Assembly: GCA_003202005.1 (NCBI GenBank)
Contig: QJJF01000002.1
Location: forward strand, 372,001 to 436,000
Reading direction: 5' to 3'
Source of the DNA: Williamsia faeni
GTDB taxonomy: Bacteria > Actinomycetota > Actinomycetes > Mycobacteriales > Mycobacteriaceae
Length of the DNA stretch: 64,000 nucleotides
Part shown: in pieces, positions 1-8,265 of the stretch
Numbering within the stretch: the first letter of the stretch is position 1
How the letters are laid out: each line of letters opens with the position of its first letter
Program-made: the position numbers and the translations under genes
Notes under the pieces: generated by a model
Database searches by the model: none
The model's input: only the letters and a program-made list of their open reading frames with translations
What the model was told of the DNA's origin: nothing

Positions 1-537
1 GACCACACCTGGAATGCCGCGGAACTCTGTGACGAGTTCGCCATCCCGGCCTACATCCATCCCGACGACCGGCCGATGCTGGCCGATCCGGGCCGTGGAA
101 TCGGGCGGGCGATGTCGTCGATCATCGGTGACACGGAGTTCCGGGAGCCCGAAAAAGTCATCGAACTGATCGACCGCGAACCGGTCGACGTCGCGGGTCT
201 GACGTTCACCGTCGACCACGCGCCCGGTCACACTCTGGGTTCAGTGCTTTTCGGTATCGACGTCGACACCCCCGAGGGCACTGTGCCGGTGTGCTTCTCA
301 GGTGATGTGCTGTTCGCCGGTTCGATCGGGCGCACCGATCTGCCCAATGGCAGCCATCAGCAACTCCTCGACTCGATCGCCGACCGGCTGCTGCCCCTGC
401 CCGACAACACAGTGGTCTTGTCGGGCCACGGCGAGCAGACCAGCATCGGTCGCGAACGCGCCACCAACCCATTCCTCGCCGACCTGACCGCGTCAGGTGC
501 GGCTGATCTACCCAAGAAGGGACGTCACGGGCTGTGA
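1..537 (+). CDS. MBL-fold metal-dependent hydrolase, glyoxalase-II-like (5' end outside window)
   Basis: The frame is open from base 1, so the N-terminus with the first metal-binding motif lies upstream; 178 residues are visible. The fragment begins with Asp-His, likely the end of an HxHxDH metal site. It also carries DHAPGHT (third metal-ligand His), [16 protein letters not shown] (bridging Asp of the metallo-beta-lactamase fold) and LSGHGEQT near the end (final His). These are typical of hydroxyacylglutathione-hydrolase-like proteins, which hydrolyse thioesters in the cytosol. The true substrate in mycothiol-using actinobacteria is not known from sequence. The stop overlaps the hisS start by 4 bases, so the two are probably cotranscribed. 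The same pairing (Rv2581c-hisS) is known in mycobacteria. Confidence 0.9.
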   Translation, partial: DHTWNAAELCDEFAIPAYIHPDDRPMLADPGRGIGRAMSSIIGDTEFREPEKVIELIDREPVDVAGLTFTVDHAPGHTLGSVLFGIDVDTPEGTVPVCFSGDVLFAGSIGRTDLPNGSHQQLLDSIADRLLPLPDNTVVLSGHGEQTSIGRERATNPFLADLTASGAADLPKKGRHGL

Positions 538-1805
538 ATGCCGGATTCCAGGCTCCACGAGGTGTACCGGACTATGTGCCACCGCAGTCGGCGCAGTTCG
601 TTGCGGTTCGCGACACCCTGACGCGTGCGGCGCGGCTCGCCGGGTACTCGCACATCGAGCTCCCGATCTTCGAGGACACAGCATTGTTCGCCCGTGGTGT
701 CGGTGAATCCACCGACGTCGTCTCCAAGGAGATGTACACGTTCGCCGACCGCGGCGATCGCTCGGTCACGCTACGGCCCGAGGGCACCGCCGGCGTCATG
801 CGGGCAGTGATCCAGCACGGCCTCGATCGTGGGCAACTGCCGGTCAAATTGTCGTACAACGGACCGTTCTTCCGGTACGAGAAGCCACAGACCGGTCGTT
901 ACCGGCAGCTGCAGCAGGTCGGTGTCGAGGCGATCGGCATCGACGATCCGGCACTCGACGCCGAGGTCATCGCGATCGCCGATGAGGGTTTCCGCCGTCT
1001 CGGCCTCACCGGTTTCCGTCTCGAGATCACCTCGCTCGGCGACGACACGTGTCGACCTCAGTACCGGGAAGCCTTGCAGCAGTTCCTCTTCGGGCTCGAC
1101 CTCGATGAAGAAACCCGTCGTCGGGCGGAGATCAACCCGCTGCGCGTCCTCGACGACAAGCGCCCGCACATTCGCGAGGCGACCGCATCGGCGCCGCTGA
1201 TGATCGACTATCTGTCGGATTCGGCACGCGAACACTACGACGCGGTGATCGGGCACCTCGATCGTCTCGGGGTTCCGTACGAGAAGAACCCGCGACTGGT
1301 ACGCGGCCTCGACTACTACACCAAGACGACGTTCGAGTTCGTGCATGACGGTCTCGGCGCGCAGTCCGGCATCGGTGGCGGTGGTCGCTACGACGGGCTC
1401 ATGAAGCAGCTCGGTGGCAAGCAGGAGTTGTCCGGCATCGGGTACGGCCTCGGCGTCGACCGCACCGTGCTCGCGCTGGAGGCCGAAGGCATTGCCGCCG
1501 TCAGCGATGCGCGCTGCGAGGTGTTCGGCGTCCCGATGGGCGAGGCGGCCAAAGACGAGCTCGTCGCGATCACCGGCCGTCTCCGGGCGGCAGGCATCCG
1601 CGCTGACATCGCCTACGGCGGACGGGGTCTGAAGGGTGCGATGAAGGCCGCCGATCGCTCGGGTGCTCGGTTTGCACTGGTGCTCGGTGAGAACGAACTC
1701 ACCGACGGTCAGGTCGAACTCAAGGACCTGTCCAACGGAGAACAGCAGCGCGTCGCGCTTGATGACGTTGTGACGCACATCAATTCGGCGCTGGCTCAGG
1801 GATAG
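534..1805 (+). CDS. hisS: Histidyl-tRNA synthetase
   Basis: A 423-residue class II aminoacyl-tRNA synthetase that charges tRNA-His in the cytosol; the length is normal for the bacterial family. Motif 2 appears as TLRPEGTAG at residues 79-87. The histidine-binding loops [14 protein letters not shown] (about 257-270) and the Gly-rich [11 protein letters not shown] that follows are intact. The C-terminal 90 residues look like the anticodon-binding domain. The GTG start at 534 is chosen because it gives the usual N-terminus ([16 protein letters not shown]) and overlaps the preceding stop in a GTGA coupling. Confidence 0.98.
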   Translation: MNAGFQAPRGVPDYVPPQSAQFVAVRDTLTRAARLAGYSHIELPIFEDTALFARGVGESTDVVSKEMYTFADRGDRSVTLRPEGTAGVMRAVIQHGLDRGQLPVKLSYNGPFFRYEKPQTGRYRQLQQVGVEAIGIDDPALDAEVIAIADEGFRRLGLTGFRLEITSLGDDTCRPQYREALQQFLFGLDLDEETRRRAEINPLRVLDDKRPHIREATASAPLMIDYLSDSAREHYDAVIGHLDRLGVPYEKNPRLVRGLDYYTKTTFEFVHDGLGAQSGIGGGGRYDGLMKQLGGKQELSGIGYGLGVDRTVLALEAEGIAAVSDARCEVFGVPMGEAAKDELVAITGRLRAAGIRADIAYGGRGLKGAMKAADRSGARFALVLGENELTDGQVELKDLSNGEQQRVALDDVVTHINSALAQG

Positions 1806-1810
1806 GGGCC

Positions 1811-1987
1811 GTGGGGGCGAGGCGCCGGTGGGCGGCGATACTGATGGGTGTGGTGATGGCGATTGGTACGGCCGCCTGCACCCTCACCGTCGACGGTGAT
1901 CCGGCGCCGGCCCCGCACACCGGCCGGACCTGGGGAAGTCAGGCCCACACCCCGGAGTTCCCGACAGCCGAGAACCCACCCGGCTAG
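1811..1987 (+). CDS. Small putative lipoprotein or secreted peptide, 58 aa
   Basis: A short frame begins with GTG five bases after the hisS stop. It encodes a positively charged start (VGARRRW), a hydrophobic stretch (AAILMGVVMAIG) and TAAC, a weak lipobox-like site ahead of a Thr/Pro-rich tail ending at TAG 1985-1987. The layout of a charged N-terminus, one hydrophobic helix, a Cys near residue 23 and a polar Pro-rich remainder suggests an exported lipoprotein. The -3 residue is Thr rather than the usual Leu, so lipidation is uncertain. The function is unknown. It would be cotranscribed with hisS, and a bidirectional terminator-like palindrome follows at once. Confidence 0.5.
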   Translation: MGARRRWAAILMGVVMAIGTAACTLTVDGDPAPAPHTGRTWGSQAHTPEFPTAENPPG

Positions 1988-2001
1988 CGGGCCCCACCCC
2001 C

Positions 2002-2067
2002 AAACGAGCCACTTATACGAAGACGAGCCACAAATATGTGGCTCGTCTTCGTGTTTCCGGCTCGTTT
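2002..2067. repeat. Two-tier palindrome, copy 1 (bidirectional terminator-like)
   Basis: The inner stem is a perfect 16-bp inverted repeat, ACGAAGACGAGCCACA at 2017-2032 paired with 2037-2052 around a 4-nt loop. It is enclosed by a second 9-bp pair, AAACGAGCC (2002-2010) with GGCTCGTTT (2059-2067), separated by symmetric 6-nt internal loops. It sits between the convergent ends of the hisS/lipoprotein unit and the minus-strand DUF885 gene. There is no clear U-tract. A near-identical element lies at 27279-27342, again between convergent genes. A bidirectional terminator is the simplest reading; a small repeated element is the alternative. Confidence 0.8.
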
Positions 2068-2094
2068 GCGAGGGTGCGTGTTTGCGGGGGTAGG

Positions 2095-3726
2095 TCAGGT
2101 CAGTTCTGCCTGCAGGACATCGAGACTGACACCGCCGAGCGCGAGTGCCTTGCGGTGGAAATCCTTCAGCGAACGGGTGGGATCGCGGCGGAGGTAGTCG
2201 TCGCGCGCCTTCTCCCAGACCCGTTGTCCCAGTGCGTACGACGGAGCCTGCCCGGGCCATCCGAGGTACCGGTCGAGTTCGAACCGCAGGACGGTCTTGT
2301 CCATCGCCACCGCGGAGGTCAGGAATTGCCAGGCCTTGTCGGCATCCCAGATACCGCCGCCCACCGAGGCGGGTGCGGTCAGACCGCAGTGGACGCCGAT
2401 GTCGACGACGACGCGGGCGGCGCGCAGGCGCTGTGAGTCGAGCATCCCCATCCGGTCGCCCGGATCGTCGAGCCAGCCCAGCTCGCCCATCAGCCGCTCG
2501 GCGTACAAGGCCCAGCCCTCGCCGTGGCCGGAGGTGAACGACGCCAGTTTGCGCCACCGGTTCAGTTCGGGGCTCACCATCGCCGATCCCAGCTGCAGGT
2601 GGTGGCCGGGGACACCTTCGTGGAAGACCGTCGTGGTCTCCTGCCAGGTGTGAAAGAGCTGCTGCTGCGGCGGCACGGACCACCACATGCGGCCCGGACG
2701 ACTCAGGTCTTCGCTGGGCATCGTGTAGTAGATGACCCCGGTCGCCGCCGGTGCCAGGCGGCACTCCAGCGCCGTGAGTTCTGCCGGGATCTCGAAGTGC
2801 AGCCGGCCGACCTCTTCGGTCGCGCGGTCGGACAGGTCCTGCATCCAGGCGACAAACGCGTCGCGGTCGGTCATCTGGTAGCGGGGATCGTTGTTGAGCG
2901 CTTCGAGGGCCCCGGCCACACCGGCGCCGGGGGCGATCTGCAGGGCCAACGTTTCCTGTTCGGCCACAATTGATTCGAGAAGGTCCAGACCCCAGGCGTA
3001 GGCATCGTCGACGTCGATGTCGGCGCCCACGAACTCGGCCGAATGGAGTCGGTAGCGATCGCGGCCGACGGCATCGGCGTCGACGGTGCGGGGGAGTACC
3101 TCATCGCGCAGTACCGCCGCGAGGTCGGTCATCGCCGCACCCACCTGCCCGCGCAGGTCGTCGAGCAAACCGGATTTGTCGGTGCTCTCGATGGCGGTGG
3201 CGTTGCTGAAGATCGAACCGGTCGCGGTGTCCGCCTGTGCCGCACACAGATTCACCTGCCGGCTGACCAGTGGGGGACCGGTCTGCAAACGATGGCGGAT
3301 CCCGGTGATGATCGACCGGGCACAGGACGGGATCTGCGACAGCCGGGCCAGGAACAGGTCCTGATCCCCGGGCGTGGTGGTCGGCATCAGATCGAAGACG
3401 TCGCGGACGCCTTGTAGCGGAGACTCGATGACGTTCACCTCGCCGACCCGCAGCCCCGCGTCGTCGACGGCCAGCGCGCGACGCAACTGATCGGACATCG
3501 TCGCGACGGTCACGCGGTCGATGTCGTCGCTGATCGTCGCTGCCGCCAGCGAGGTCAGAGCGGCGCGCCGGGCGGATACCCTCTCGGCTTCACCGTCGGG
3601 GGTGAAGTCGGGCAGACGATCGTCGTACCCGGTCACCCCGAGGTGCGTGGCCTCGATCGGATTGAGAGCGCAGGACTGCTCGAGATGCTCTTCGGCGATC
3701 CGGTCGATCGCACTGGACCGGATCAC
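2095..3726 (-). CDS. DUF885 family protein, putative metallopeptidase
   Basis: A 543-residue protein of the DUF885 family, which has a zinc-metalloprotease-like (M3/M32-type) fold. The family signature HEGVPGHH is seen at residues 369-376, supplying two probable zinc His ligands and the catalytic Glu. It is followed by SGHGEGWALYAERLM, whose Glu is the likely third ligand. There is no signal peptide, so it is probably cytosolic. The GTG start at 3726 overlaps the stop of the upstream zinc peptidase by 4 bases (GTGA), so the two minus-strand genes form one unit. Substrates are unknown. Confidence 0.88.
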   Translation of the reverse strand: MIRSSAIDRIAEEHLEQSCALNPIEATHLGVTGYDDRLPDFTPDGEAERVSARRAALTSLAAATISDDIDRVTVATMSDQLRRALAVDDAGLRVGEVNVIESPLQGVRDVFDLMPTTTPGDQDLFLARLSQIPSCARSIITGIRHRLQTGPPLVSRQVNLCAAQADTATGSIFSNATAIESTDKSGLLDDLRGQVGAAMTDLAAVLRDEVLPRTVDADAVGRDRYRLHSAEFVGADIDVDDAYAWGLDLLESIVAEQETLALQIAPGAGVAGALEALNNDPRYQMTDRDAFVAWMQDLSDRATEEVGRLHFEIPAELTALECRLAPAATGVIYYTMPSEDLSRPGRMWWSVPPQQQLFHTWQETTTVFHEGVPGHHLQLGSAMVSPELNRWRKLASFTSGHGEGWALYAERLMGELGWLDDPGDRMGMLDSQRLRAARVVVDIGVHCGLTAPASVGGGIWDADKAWQFLTSAVAMDKTVLRFELDRYLGWPGQAPSYALGQRVWEKARDDYLRRDPTRSLKDFHRKALALGGVSLDVLQAELT

Positions 3727-4586
3727 AGGCTTGCGGCTTCGAACGTGTTGCAGGAGTTCGGATCACCGGTGGTGTAGCCGACGTTGAACCAGTGGACCCG
3801 CTGATCGGACGACCCGTGTGTCCAGCCTTCGGGATTGGAGGCAGCGCCACCGATGGCGTCGTCGCCGATCGCCTTCGCCGTCTTGATCACATCGTTGATC
3901 TGCTGCTGCGTCAGCGGTTCGAGCATCGCGTCGGGACCCTTGTCCGCCTGGGACGCCCAGACACCGGCCAGGCAGTCGGCCTGCAGTTCGATCCGCACCG
4001 AACCCGAGGTCGGTCCGGCGGAGCCCATTCGCTGGCCCTGCTGCAACGCGCCGGTCAGATATTCGACGTGGTGGCCGTACTCGTGGGCGACCACGTATTC
4101 CTGGGCGAGTGGTCCGTCGCCGCCACCGAGCCGGCCGCTCAGCACATCGAAGAACGCGGGATCGAAGTACGCGGTCTGGTCTCCGGGGCAGTAGAACGGG
4201 CCCACGTCGGAGGTGGCCGGTCCGCAGGCGGTGTCGACGCTGCCCTCGAAGATGATCGTCTTGGGTGGTTCGTAGCCGGGCATGATGTCCGACCACACTG
4301 CGTCGAGGCTGTTGGTGGTGGCCACGATCCGGCACACCGTGTCGGTGTTGGCCTGCTCGATGGTGCAGCTGTTGATGTGTTCGTCGATCGCCGATTGGTC
4401 CTGCGACGACGATGTGGAACTCGATCCGTCGCTGCCCAGGCCGAGGTCGTTGGGGTCCAATCCGAACAGGGCTGCCACGATGACGATGATCAGGCCTGCT
4501 CCACCGCCGATGGCGAGCTTGCCGCGCCCGCCGCCTCCGCCTGAAACGTTGCCGGTGTTCAACGGCCCGCCGCCTCGAAAAGTCAT
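3723..4586 (-). CDS. Neutral zinc metallopeptidase, YpfJ/KPN_02809 family, membrane-anchored
   Basis: The start is placed at ATG 4586 (MTFRGGGPLNTG), which matches the family N-terminus and gives 287 residues; the frame itself remains open to 4649. A Gly-rich cytoplasmic start is followed by one transmembrane helix (LIIVIVAALFGL, about residues 35-47) and a Ser-rich linker. The exported domain contains VAHEYGHHVEY, with the HExxH zinc site at 168-172. FDPAFFD and RIELQADCLAGVWA, the latter with the expected downstream Glu, are also family hallmarks. It probably acts outside the membrane. It is transcribed divergently from aspS and is the first gene of a two-gene operon with the DUF885 gene. 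Confidence 0.88.
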   Translation of the reverse strand: MTFRGGGPLNTGNVSGGGGGRGKLAIGGGAGLIIVIVAALFGLDPNDLGLGSDGSSSTSSSQDQSAIDEHINSCTIEQANTDTVCRIVATTNSLDAVWSDIMPGYEPPKTIIFEGSVDTACGPATSDVGPFYCPGDQTAYFDPAFFDVLSGRLGGGDGPLAQEYVVAHEYGHHVEYLTGALQQGQRMGSAGPTSGSVRIELQADCLAGVWASQADKGPDAMLEPLTQQQINDVIKTAKAIGDDAIGGAASNPEGWTHGSSDQRVHWFNVGYTTGDPNSCNTFEAASL

Positions 4587-4636
4587 GCGGCCAGCATTGC
4601 ATGAGCAGTGCCGTTCTTGGCCGAACGAGACAGCCG

Positions 4637-4642
4637 TAGGAT
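4637..4642 (+). promoter_or_regulatory. Candidate -10 element for aspS
   Basis: TAGGAT lies 40 bases before the aspS GTG start in the 95-base divergent gap. It resembles the ACTAGGNT-type -10 elements seen before rpe and gap in this window. No good -35 is visible at the usual spacing, so this is only a candidate. Confidence 0.3.
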
Positions 4643-4681
4643 GTTGCACGATACAAAATCGTCAGCTTCGAGAGGACCATT

Positions 4682-6478
4682 GTGCTGCGCACCCAATTTG
4701 CCGGATCACTGCGAGCCGCGAACGCCGGGCAAACCGTGACGTTGACCGGCTGGGTGGCGCGCCGACGCGACCACGGCGGCGTGATCTTCATCGATCTGCG
4801 GGACAGCACCGGCCTCGCGCAGGTCGTTTTCCGGGACGAGGCCGTCGCCACGCCCGCACACCGTCTGCGTGCCGAGTACTGCGTCAAGGTCACCGGTGTG
4901 GTCGAGCAGCGACCGGCCGGCAGCGAGAACCCCAACCTGGAATCCGGCGAGATCGAGATCAACGCCACCGAACTGGTTGTTCTCAACGAATCGGCGCCGC
5001 TGCCGTTCCAGCTCGACGAGAACCCCGGCGAGGAAGCTCGCCTGAAGTACCGCTACCTCGATCTTCGTCGTGAAGGTCCCGGTGCGGCACTGCGTTTGCG
5101 GTCGAAGGTCAACCAGGCTGCGCGAAATGTGTTGCTGGAGCAGGACTTTGTCGAGATCGAAACCCCGACGCTGACCCGCTCGACGCCCGAGGGGGCCCGC
5201 GACTTCCTGGTTCCCGCACGTTTGCAGCCGGGCACGTTCTACGCATTGCCGCAGAGCCCGCAGCTTTTCAAGCAGCTGCTGATGGTGGCCGGTATGGAGC
5301 GCTACTTCCAGATCGCCCGCTGCTACCGCGACGAGGACTTCCGCGCCGACCGGCAGCCCGAGTTCACCCAGCTCGACATCGAGATGAGCTTCGTCGAGCA
5401 GGACGACATCATCGCGCTCGGTGAGGAGATCCTGGTCGCGCTGTGGAAGCTGATCGGCTACGACGTGCAGACCCCGATCCCGCGGATCACCTACGCGGAT
5501 GCGATGCGTCGTTTCGGTAGCGACAAGCCCGATCTGCGCTTCGACATCGAACTCGTCGAGTGCGCCGACTACTTCAAGGACACTCCGTTCCGGGTGTTCC
5601 AGGCGCCGTACGTCGGTGCGGTCGTGATGCCCGGTGGCGCAAGCCAGCCGCGCCGTCAGCTGGACGCCTGGCAGGAATGGGCCAAGCAGCGTGGCGCCAA
5701 GGGGCTTGCCTACGTGCTGGTGCAGGAAGACGGCTCGCTGGGTGGTCCGGTGGCCAAGAACCTGTCCGAGGCCGAACGTGACGGTCTGGTCGCCCATGTC
5801 GGCGCCAACCCCGGTGACTGCGTCTTCTTCGCGGCCGGCCCGGCCAAGGCTCAGCGTGCGCTGCTCGGTGCGGCCCGCGGCGAGATCGCCTCGAAGCTCG
5901 GCCTGATCAAGGACGGCGACTGGGCGTTCACCTGGGTGGTCGACGCACCGCTGTTCGAACCCACCGGCGACGCCACCGCAAGCGGCGACGTGGCCGTGGG
6001 TTCGGGTGCGTGGACCGCTGTGCACCACGCCTTCACCTCGCCCAAGCCGGAATCAGTTGACGTGCTCGAGTCCGATCCGGGTTCGGCTTTGGCCTACGCC
6101 TACGACATCGTCTGCAACGGCAACGAGATCGGTGGCGGCTCGATTCGTATCCACAAACGCGACATCCAGGAACTGGTCTTCAAGATCATGGGGATCTCGC
6201 ACGACGAAGCCCAGGAGAAGTTCGGATTCCTGCTCGACGCGTTCGCCTTCGGCGCACCGCCGCACGGCGGAATCGCCTTCGGCTGGGACCGCATCACGGC
6301 TCTGCTGGCCGGACAGCCGTCGATCCGCGACGTGATCGCCTTCCCGAAGTCCGGTGGCGGCATCGATCCACTGACCGACGCTCCGGCGGCCATCACCCCG
6401 GACCAGCGCAAGGAGTCGGGCATCGACGCCAAGCCGGCTGCACCGAAGCAGCAGCAGCAGGCACCGGCCGACGCCTGA
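4682..6478 (+). CDS. aspS: Aspartyl-tRNA synthetase
   Basis: A 598-residue bacterial-type class II AspRS. It has an N-terminal OB-fold anticodon-binding domain (residues 1-110, [20 protein letters not shown]), motif 2 ([13 protein letters not shown]), the bacterial GAD insertion domain (about 290-420) and motif 3 ([10 protein letters not shown], about 528). The last 25 residues form a Gln/Ala/Pro-rich tail ([10 protein letters not shown]) beyond the catalytic core. In mycobacteria the orthologue is non-discriminating and also forms Asp-tRNA-Asn for GatCAB. That is plausible here but is not shown by the sequence. GTG at 4682 follows an AGAGGA ribosome-binding site. Its 3' end faces the next gene with only 19 bases between. 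Confidence 0.98.
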   Translation: MLRTQFAGSLRAANAGQTVTLTGWVARRRDHGGVIFIDLRDSTGLAQVVFRDEAVATPAHRLRAEYCVKVTGVVEQRPAGSENPNLESGEIEINATELVVLNESAPLPFQLDENPGEEARLKYRYLDLRREGPGAALRLRSKVNQAARNVLLEQDFVEIETPTLTRSTPEGARDFLVPARLQPGTFYALPQSPQLFKQLLMVAGMERYFQIARCYRDEDFRADRQPEFTQLDIEMSFVEQDDIIALGEEILVALWKLIGYDVQTPIPRITYADAMRRFGSDKPDLRFDIELVECADYFKDTPFRVFQAPYVGAVVMPGGASQPRRQLDAWQEWAKQRGAKGLAYVLVQEDGSLGGPVAKNLSEAERDGLVAHVGANPGDCVFFAAGPAKAQRALLGAARGEIASKLGLIKDGDWAFTWVVDAPLFEPTGDATASGDVAVGSGAWTAVHHAFTSPKPESVDVLESDPGSALAYAYDIVCNGNEIGGGSIRIHKRDIQELVFKIMGISHDEAQEKFGFLLDAFAFGAPPHGGIAFGWDRITALLAGQPSIRDVIAFPKSGGGIDPLTDAPAAITPDQRKESGIDAKPAAPKQQQQAPADA

Positions 6479-6497
6479 CAGCTACACCGTCGAGCCG

Positions 6498-7778
6498 TCA
6501 AGTCGGGATTTCCTCGCGGAGGCTCCACGGCTGGTCGTAGCCGCCTGCTGAGTCGTCGGCTTTCATCAGGTCGAGAAAGGGGACCGCGTCAAACGCTTCG
6601 GGTCCCAGAACCCCGGCGCCGGACCAGGTTTCGTCGGCCAGGAGTTCCAGTGCGATCACCGGGTTCAGTGCGGTTTGCCACACCACGCATTGGCATCCGT
6701 ATTCCTTCATCGTCCATTCGTTGTCGGATACGTGGTAGAGGTACACCTGCCTGGCCTGACCGTCTTTGGTTCCGGTGACCCACATTCCGGCGCAGGTCTT
6801 CCCCGTCATCTGTGGGCCGAGGGTTGCCGGGTCGGGTAGTGCCGCGGCCACCACATCGCGGGGTGAAACCTCCACCGGGCCGTTCGCTGATCGCACCCGA
6901 ATAGGTTGCACCGCATCCAGTTTCAATAGGTGCAGGGTTTGCAGGATGCCGATGAACTCGGCGCCGAGACCGTATTTGAACGTGACCCGCTTCGCGTCGA
7001 GCCATCGGGGCATCAGCAGCACCTCTTCGTGCTCGACGTGCACGCACTCCACCGGACCGATCCCGCCGGGGAAGTCGAACACCTCGGGTTCGCTGAAAGG
7101 CGGTGTGGTGAACCAGCTTTCGGCGTGATCCTTGTCGTAGATGACAGGAGGATTCAGGCACTCCTCGATGGTTGTCCAGATGGAGAAGCTGGGTGCGAAG
7201 ATCTCGTTGCCGTCGGAATCGCGGACAACGAGGTTGGCGCCGTCACGGGTACCGAGTTCGTCGACCGTGTCGAAGAGGTGGTCGCACGCGTATCTGGCGA
7301 AGATGTCGGACAGACCGGGCTCCACGCCCATCCCGACCAGGGCGAGAAGTCCGGCCGTCTCCCACTCGCCGGCTTTCTCGAACTGGTAGTCACCCAATTT
7401 GATGCCGGTCTTTGCGTATGGCTCGTCAGGATGTGGGGCACTCAGACTCATCGCCATGTCGAGATAATGCGCTTTGGCCGCGAACGCGCCGTCGAAGATG
7501 GTCGGTACGAACTTCGGCTCGACCGCGTTCATCACGTGGGTGATCTGATGGTCGCGGGCCAGTGCCGCCACCGATGCCGCGTCACCGGCATCGATCTGCG
7601 CCGCGATGAACCGGGCTGCAACGGTACTGCCGTGTCTGTTGGCGATCCACGCGACGGTGCGTTCGGCCCGGCCGGCGTCGTAGTCGGAGACAACGATGAG
7701 CTCGTAGAAGTCGCGGCGCGCTGCGATCCTGGCGATCGCATCGCCCACGCCGCCCGCTCCGACCAACAGAATCCGCAT
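6498..7778 (-). CDS. Saccharopine dehydrogenase-like NAD(P)-binding oxidoreductase
   Basis: The start is set at ATG 7778, which has a strong upstream GGAGAGGCGAG site and begins directly with the Rossmann motif MRILLVGAGGVGDAIARIA. The frame is open further upstream, but that extension has no family character. The product is 426 residues. The N-terminal dinucleotide-binding domain and later segments such as GIGPVECVHVEHEEVLL place it with saccharopine dehydrogenase/carboxynorspermidine-dehydrogenase-like proteins. It probably acts on an amino-acid-derived imine in lysine or polyamine metabolism, but the substrate cannot be set from sequence. It is a single minus-strand gene whose 3' end meets aspS. 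Confidence 0.85.
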   Translation of the reverse strand: MRILLVGAGGVGDAIARIAARRDFYELIVVSDYDAGRAERTVAWIANRHGSTVAARFIAAQIDAGDAASVAALARDHQITHVMNAVEPKFVPTIFDGAFAAKAHYLDMAMSLSAPHPDEPYAKTGIKLGDYQFEKAGEWETAGLLALVGMGVEPGLSDIFARYACDHLFDTVDELGTRDGANLVVRDSDGNEIFAPSFSIWTTIEECLNPPVIYDKDHAESWFTTPPFSEPEVFDFPGGIGPVECVHVEHEEVLLMPRWLDAKRVTFKYGLGAEFIGILQTLHLLKLDAVQPIRVRSANGPVEVSPRDVVAAALPDPATLGPQMTGKTCAGMWVTGTKDGQARQVYLYHVSDNEWTMKEYGCQCVVWQTALNPVIALELLADETWSGAGVLGPEAFDAVPFLDLMKADDSAGGYDQPWSLREEIPT

Positions 7779-8021
7779 CGTCTCGCCTCTCCGTTCCACT
7801 GCCAGACGGGGTGCAGCGGGTCTGCCGGTCAGCCTAAGTTGTCGGCACGCAATTGATCTCGATTTCGTCGTCCGCACGACTGTCGGTCGGTGATCGGTGG
7901 ACGTCACATCACGCGCCGGCGAGGCTCTCGAAATCCTGATGCCCGGTTCGAGTCCAGGAGGACCCATGTCCGGCATAGCTCTGCGCCCTGAATCAGCCAC
8001 CGTCATCCGCGCACGCTGCCC
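7779..8021. other. Intergenic region, no supported gene
   Basis: This is the first part of a 487-base divergent gap between the saccharopine-dehydrogenase-like gene and the transglutaminase cluster. A tRNA T-arm-like string (GGTTCGAGTCC, 7945-7955) is present, but no acceptor, D or anticodon stem can be paired around it. Promoters for both flanking units should lie in this gap, but no convincing -35/-10 pair stood out. Confidence 0.5.
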
Positions 8022-8228
8022 GTGGTCGGTGGTGCGATCGCGTCGTTTGCCACCGTGCTGGTGGCCGAGAACGCACCGAGCCCGTTCATGCAGGCAATGC
8101 GTGCCCAGTCGCTCGAGGCCGGTGTTCCGGCGGTCGACATCGCCGATGAGGTGTTCGGACCCGACCTATGGCTGGCAGGTGGCCTAAATCATGTATTCGG
8201 CGGTGAGGCCCGGATTGTGATGAACTAG
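8022..8228 (+). pseudogene. Short orphan frame, possible gene remnant (68 aa)
   Basis: The GTG-started frame has the third-position GC bias of real coding DNA over its first two thirds. It encodes an alanine-rich peptide including MRAQSLEAGVPAVDIADEVF and a C-terminus FGGEARIVMN. In-frame sequence upstream ends at a TGA (7989-7991), so it cannot be much longer. No ribosome-binding site is clear and I do not recognise the family. It may be the tail of a decayed gene or a small hypothetical protein. Confidence 0.3.
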
Positions 8229-8265
8229 GACTCTGGTTTTTTGGCACGCACGGAGGTATCGCTAC

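Noticed and set aside
4587-4681. Possible T-box leader before aspS, and likewise before alaS at 18143-18279
   Set aside because: The leaders are too short and have no T-box sequence or specifier stem; actinobacterial T-boxes are chiefly before ileS.
7941-7966. tRNA-like T-arm (GGTTCGAGTCC) in the gap before the transglutaminase cluster
   Set aside because: The T-stem has a mismatch, and no matching acceptor, D or anticodon stem can be built upstream; the anticodon stem would have three mismatches of five. Probably chance or a decayed fragment.
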